A stretch of DNA of 64,000 nucleotides from Virgisporangium aurantiacum. Lineage in GTDB: Bacteria > Actinomycetota > Actinomycetes > Mycobacteriales > Micromonosporaceae. This document shows positions 61,909 to 64,000 of this stretch, in pieces. The position numbers were made by a program, and so were the translations under genes. Under the pieces are notes generated by a model that saw only the letters and a program-made list of their open reading frames with translations, searched no databases and was not told the DNA's origin. The stretch is taken from assembly GCF_016863635.1 (NCBI RefSeq), contig NZ_BOPG01000081.1, positions 53,249-117,248 on the forward strand, given 5' to 3'. The first letter of the stretch is position 1, and each line of letters begins with the position of its first letter.

Positions 61909-63634
61909 TGGTTCTGGCCCACATTTCGTGATCGAGATGGTCCGGGGCTGCGGAGCGGGGTCAGGTCTGTGATCATGGCTCGTCGTGCGCTGATGGCTGC
62001 CGATGCGTCCCGGTGTTGTTCCCGCACCTGTCCTCAGTGGACGTTCGCCGGGTCGAGGTGCGTGGTGATGTGGTGTGGCTGCACGCGTTGAGCCGCAGCG
62101 CTGGTGCGAACTGTCATCGGTGCGGGTCCTGGTCGACGCGGGTCCATAGCCGCTACGAGCGCCGGATCGCGGACGGGGCTGTGGTGGGACGTCGGTTGAT
62201 GGTCCGCTTGCAGGTGAGCCGGTATTTCTGTGACGCGTCCGGGTGTGCGGCCAGGACGTTCGCCGAGCAGATTCCTGGCGTGAGTGTGCGCCACGGCCGG
62301 CGGACGCCGCACCTGACGCGGATGCTCGTGGACATCGGCCTGGCGCTGGCAGGCCGGGCCGGGTCGCGCCTCGCCGCCACGATCGGGCTTCCGGCCGGCC
62401 GCAACGTGCTGCTGCGCCTGGTCCGGGCACTGCCCGATCGGCTGATCGGCGCCGTATCGGTGCTGGGTGTCGACGACTTCGCACTCCGGCGCGGGCACCG
62501 CTACGGCACGATCCTGATCGACATGGACACCCACCGGCCGATCGATGTCCTTGACGACCGGCTCGCGGACACGTTCGCTGCCTGGCTGGAAGAGCATCCC
62601 GGCGTCACGGTCGTGTGCCGCGACCGTGGCGGCGCCTACGCCGAAGGGGCGCGAACCGGTGCGCCACAGGCGATCCAGGTCGCTGACCGGTGGCACCTGT
62701 GGAAGAACCTGGCCGAGCAGGTCGAGAAGACCGTGGCCGCCCATCACGGCTGCATCCGCACGGCCTACGCCACCCCGACCGCCGAAGCCGCCGACGAGCC
62801 CGATGCTGCTGCCGCTATGGACGCTGCCGCCGTGGACCGGTGGGAAGGATCCGCAATCGTGGCGCGGACGAAGGAGCGCTACGCGGCGGTGCAGGCCCTC
62901 AAAGCTCAAGGCAAAGGCATCAAAGCGATCCGGCGTGAACTCGGGCTGGCCAAGGAGACCGTCCGCAAGTTCTACCGTGCCGCCAGCGTCGACGAGCTTC
63001 TCGTTACGGCACGGGCTGGGCGGTGCAGCATCCTCGACCCGTTCAAGCCGTTCCTCCACGACGCGTGGAACGCCGGCCGCACCAACGTCTCCGCCCTCTA
63101 CCGCGAGATCGTCGAACAGGGATACCGGGGCAGCTACGCCACCGTCTGCGACTACCTCGGACCCTTCCGGACGCAGACCGCCCCGCCGCCGGCACCGACC
63201 GTGCCGAAGGTCCGCCGGATCACCTCCTGGCTGCTGAGCCACCCCGACCACCTCGACACCGACGACCAGGTCGAACTCAAACAGGTGCGCGCCGCCTGCC
63301 CCGAACTCGACACCACCGCAGCCCGGGTCGCCACGTTCGCGCAGATCCTCACCGAGCTCCGCGGTGAAGAGCTCGACGCGTGGATGACCACGGTCGAGGC
63401 CGACGACCTGCCCCACCTGCACCGGTTCGTCCGAGGCCTACGCGCCGACAATGCGGCTGTGGTCAACGGGCTCACACTGCCGCACAACTCCGGAGCTGTT
63501 GAAGGCGCCGTCAACCGCATCAAGATGATGAAACGACAAATGTACGGCCGGGCCAAGTTCGACCTGCTCCGCAAACGGATCCTCCACGCCGCATAGCCGG
63601 GACCACCTCGATCAAGAAATATGGGCCAGAACCA
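61909..63634 (+). mobile_element. ISL3-family insertion sequence
   Basis: Inverted repeats IRL 61909-61943 and IRR 63600-63634 match at 32 of 35 positions (outer end TGGTTCTGGCCCA). They enclose a single transposase gene. No matching 8-base target duplication is seen (left flank GTCAGAGG, right flank TTCGGACG), so one side may have been rearranged. Confidence 0.88.
62013..63596 (+). CDS. ISL3-family transposase
   Basis: The 527-residue protein has an N-terminal zinc-binding region (CHRCGSWSTRVHSRY and FCDASGCAARTF), a helix-turn-helix, and the DDE-type transposase_12 domain with VLGVDDFALRRGHRYGTIL, VVCRDRGGAYAEGA and the catalytic Glu near HNSGAVEGAVNRIKMMKRQM. An internal insertion (about 245-425) with a GIKAIRRELGLAKETVRKF helix is common in actinobacterial ISL3 enzymes. 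It appears intact. The GTG at 62013 is used. Confidence 0.92.
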   Translation: MLFPHLSSVDVRRVEVRGDVVWLHALSRSAGANCHRCGSWSTRVHSRYERRIADGAVVGRRLMVRLQVSRYFCDASGCAARTFAEQIPGVSVRHGRRTPHLTRMLVDIGLALAGRAGSRLAATIGLPAGRNVLLRLVRALPDRLIGAVSVLGVDDFALRRGHRYGTILIDMDTHRPIDVLDDRLADTFAAWLEEHPGVTVVCRDRGGAYAEGARTGAPQAIQVADRWHLWKNLAEQVEKTVAAHHGCIRTAYATPTAEAADEPDAAAAMDAAAVDRWEGSAIVARTKERYAAVQALKAQGKGIKAIRRELGLAKETVRKFYRAASVDELLVTARAGRCSILDPFKPFLHDAWNAGRTNVSALYREIVEQGYRGSYATVCDYLGPFRTQTAPPPAPTVPKVRRITSWLLSHPDHLDTDDQVELKQVRAACPELDTTAARVATFAQILTELRGEELDAWMTTVEADDLPHLHRFVRGLRADNAAVVNGLTLPHNSGAVEGAVNRIKMMKRQMYGRAKFDLLRKRILHAA

Positions 63635-63890
63635 TTCGGACGTCGTTGATACCTACTTTGCTGCCCGCGTCCAGGGCTTTCACCCGGGGTAACCAGGCAG
63701 GTGACCCGGTGGCGGGCCCGCGACCCGTACAGGCGAGACGTATTGCGTCCTAACGGTCACGGTATTTGCCTTTGTAAGGATGACGATTTCGGGCTTGCGA
63801 TCCTTCGACTTATCGGGTGCAGTTACCATTCGTGGTTAGTCGGTTGCTAGTCGCACTACGCTGTAGGCCGAATCGCGGTCGGGGGCGCGG

Positions 63891-64000
63891 GTGACGGCGC
63901 CGGCATCGTCTCTGACATCACCGTTCGGCGATCCCGGCCACACCGGCTTCGTGTTGTCGGTGGCGTTCTCCCCGGACGGCGCCCAACTGGCTTCAGCGGG
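63891..64000 (+). CDS. Start of a WD40-repeat protein gene, cut by the window end
   Basis: From a GTG at 63891, after a GGGGGCGCGG stretch, the frame reads TAPASSLTSPFGDPGHTGFV then LSVAFSPDGAQLASAG, an unmistakable first WD40 repeat. There is no signal peptide in the visible 36 residues. The 256 bases between the ISL3 element and this start show no gene. Confidence 0.8.
   Translation, partial: MTAPASSLTSPFGDPGHTGFVLSVAFSPDGAQLASA

Noticed and set aside
52441..63890. Prophage structural or lysis genes
   Set aside because: Apart from the integrase, no capsid, portal, tail, terminase or lysin motif was seen, so the island is not called a prophage.
1..64000. CRISPR arrays, rRNA genes or complete tRNA genes
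   Set aside because: No regularly spaced direct repeats, no rRNA signature and no full cloverleaf were found by reading; only the tRNA fragment at 52489-52528 is supported.

Overview
The window is high-GC DNA from a filamentous actinomycete. GTG starts are common, ATGA/GTGA stop-start overlaps are frequent, and third codon positions are mostly G or C. The gene content (an ESX-type secretion locus, GH9 cellulase, many secreted and regulatory proteins) fits Micromonosporaceae or a neighbouring order; the genus cannot be read from the sequence.

Bases 1-27,700 hold a type VII (ESX) secretion locus in an unusual setting. The core is a WXG100-like pair, EccB, EccD, a three-ATPase EccC, an EccA-like AAA ATPase fused to a beta-helix, and a mycosin whose catalytic His, Asn and Ser are all replaced. 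No EccE was found. Two unnamed paralogous families surround it. One is six roughly 180-200 residue zinc-ribbon proteins with an LKF(V/I/L)P signature. The other is six roughly 190-230 residue proteins beginning with a (V/I)FPVG motif. A large calpain-like cysteine-protease protein with a toxin-like C-terminus, a SUKH (SMI1/KNR4) protein, a WD40 protein and an SseB-like protein complete the cluster. Many of the accessory genes have a TANNNT box 6-8 nt before the start codon, which suggests leaderless transcripts.

Bases 27,700-52,040 are ordinary chromosomal genes. They include a secreted subtilisin-like protease, a molybdenum hydroxylase operon with an alpha/beta hydrolase and a divergent IclR regulator, a LysR regulator with an EamA exporter, and a coupled secreted deacetylase-GH9 pair. 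A TPP riboswitch precedes a CytX-type transporter. A GGDEF protein, an orphan sugar-binding lipoprotein and a GGDEF-EAL protein lie together, followed by a DUF6069 membrane protein, a serine hydrolase and a DHFR-like reductase.

From about 52,490 onward the DNA looks like an integrated, decaying island. It starts with a tRNA 3'-end fragment and a tyrosine integrase. It carries a candidate HEPN protein, a lower-GC DUF4365 nuclease-like gene overlapping a 411-residue partner (a candidate defence module), several frameshifted remnants, an IS110 element and an ISL3 element with clear inverted repeats. The window ends inside the start of another WD40 gene.
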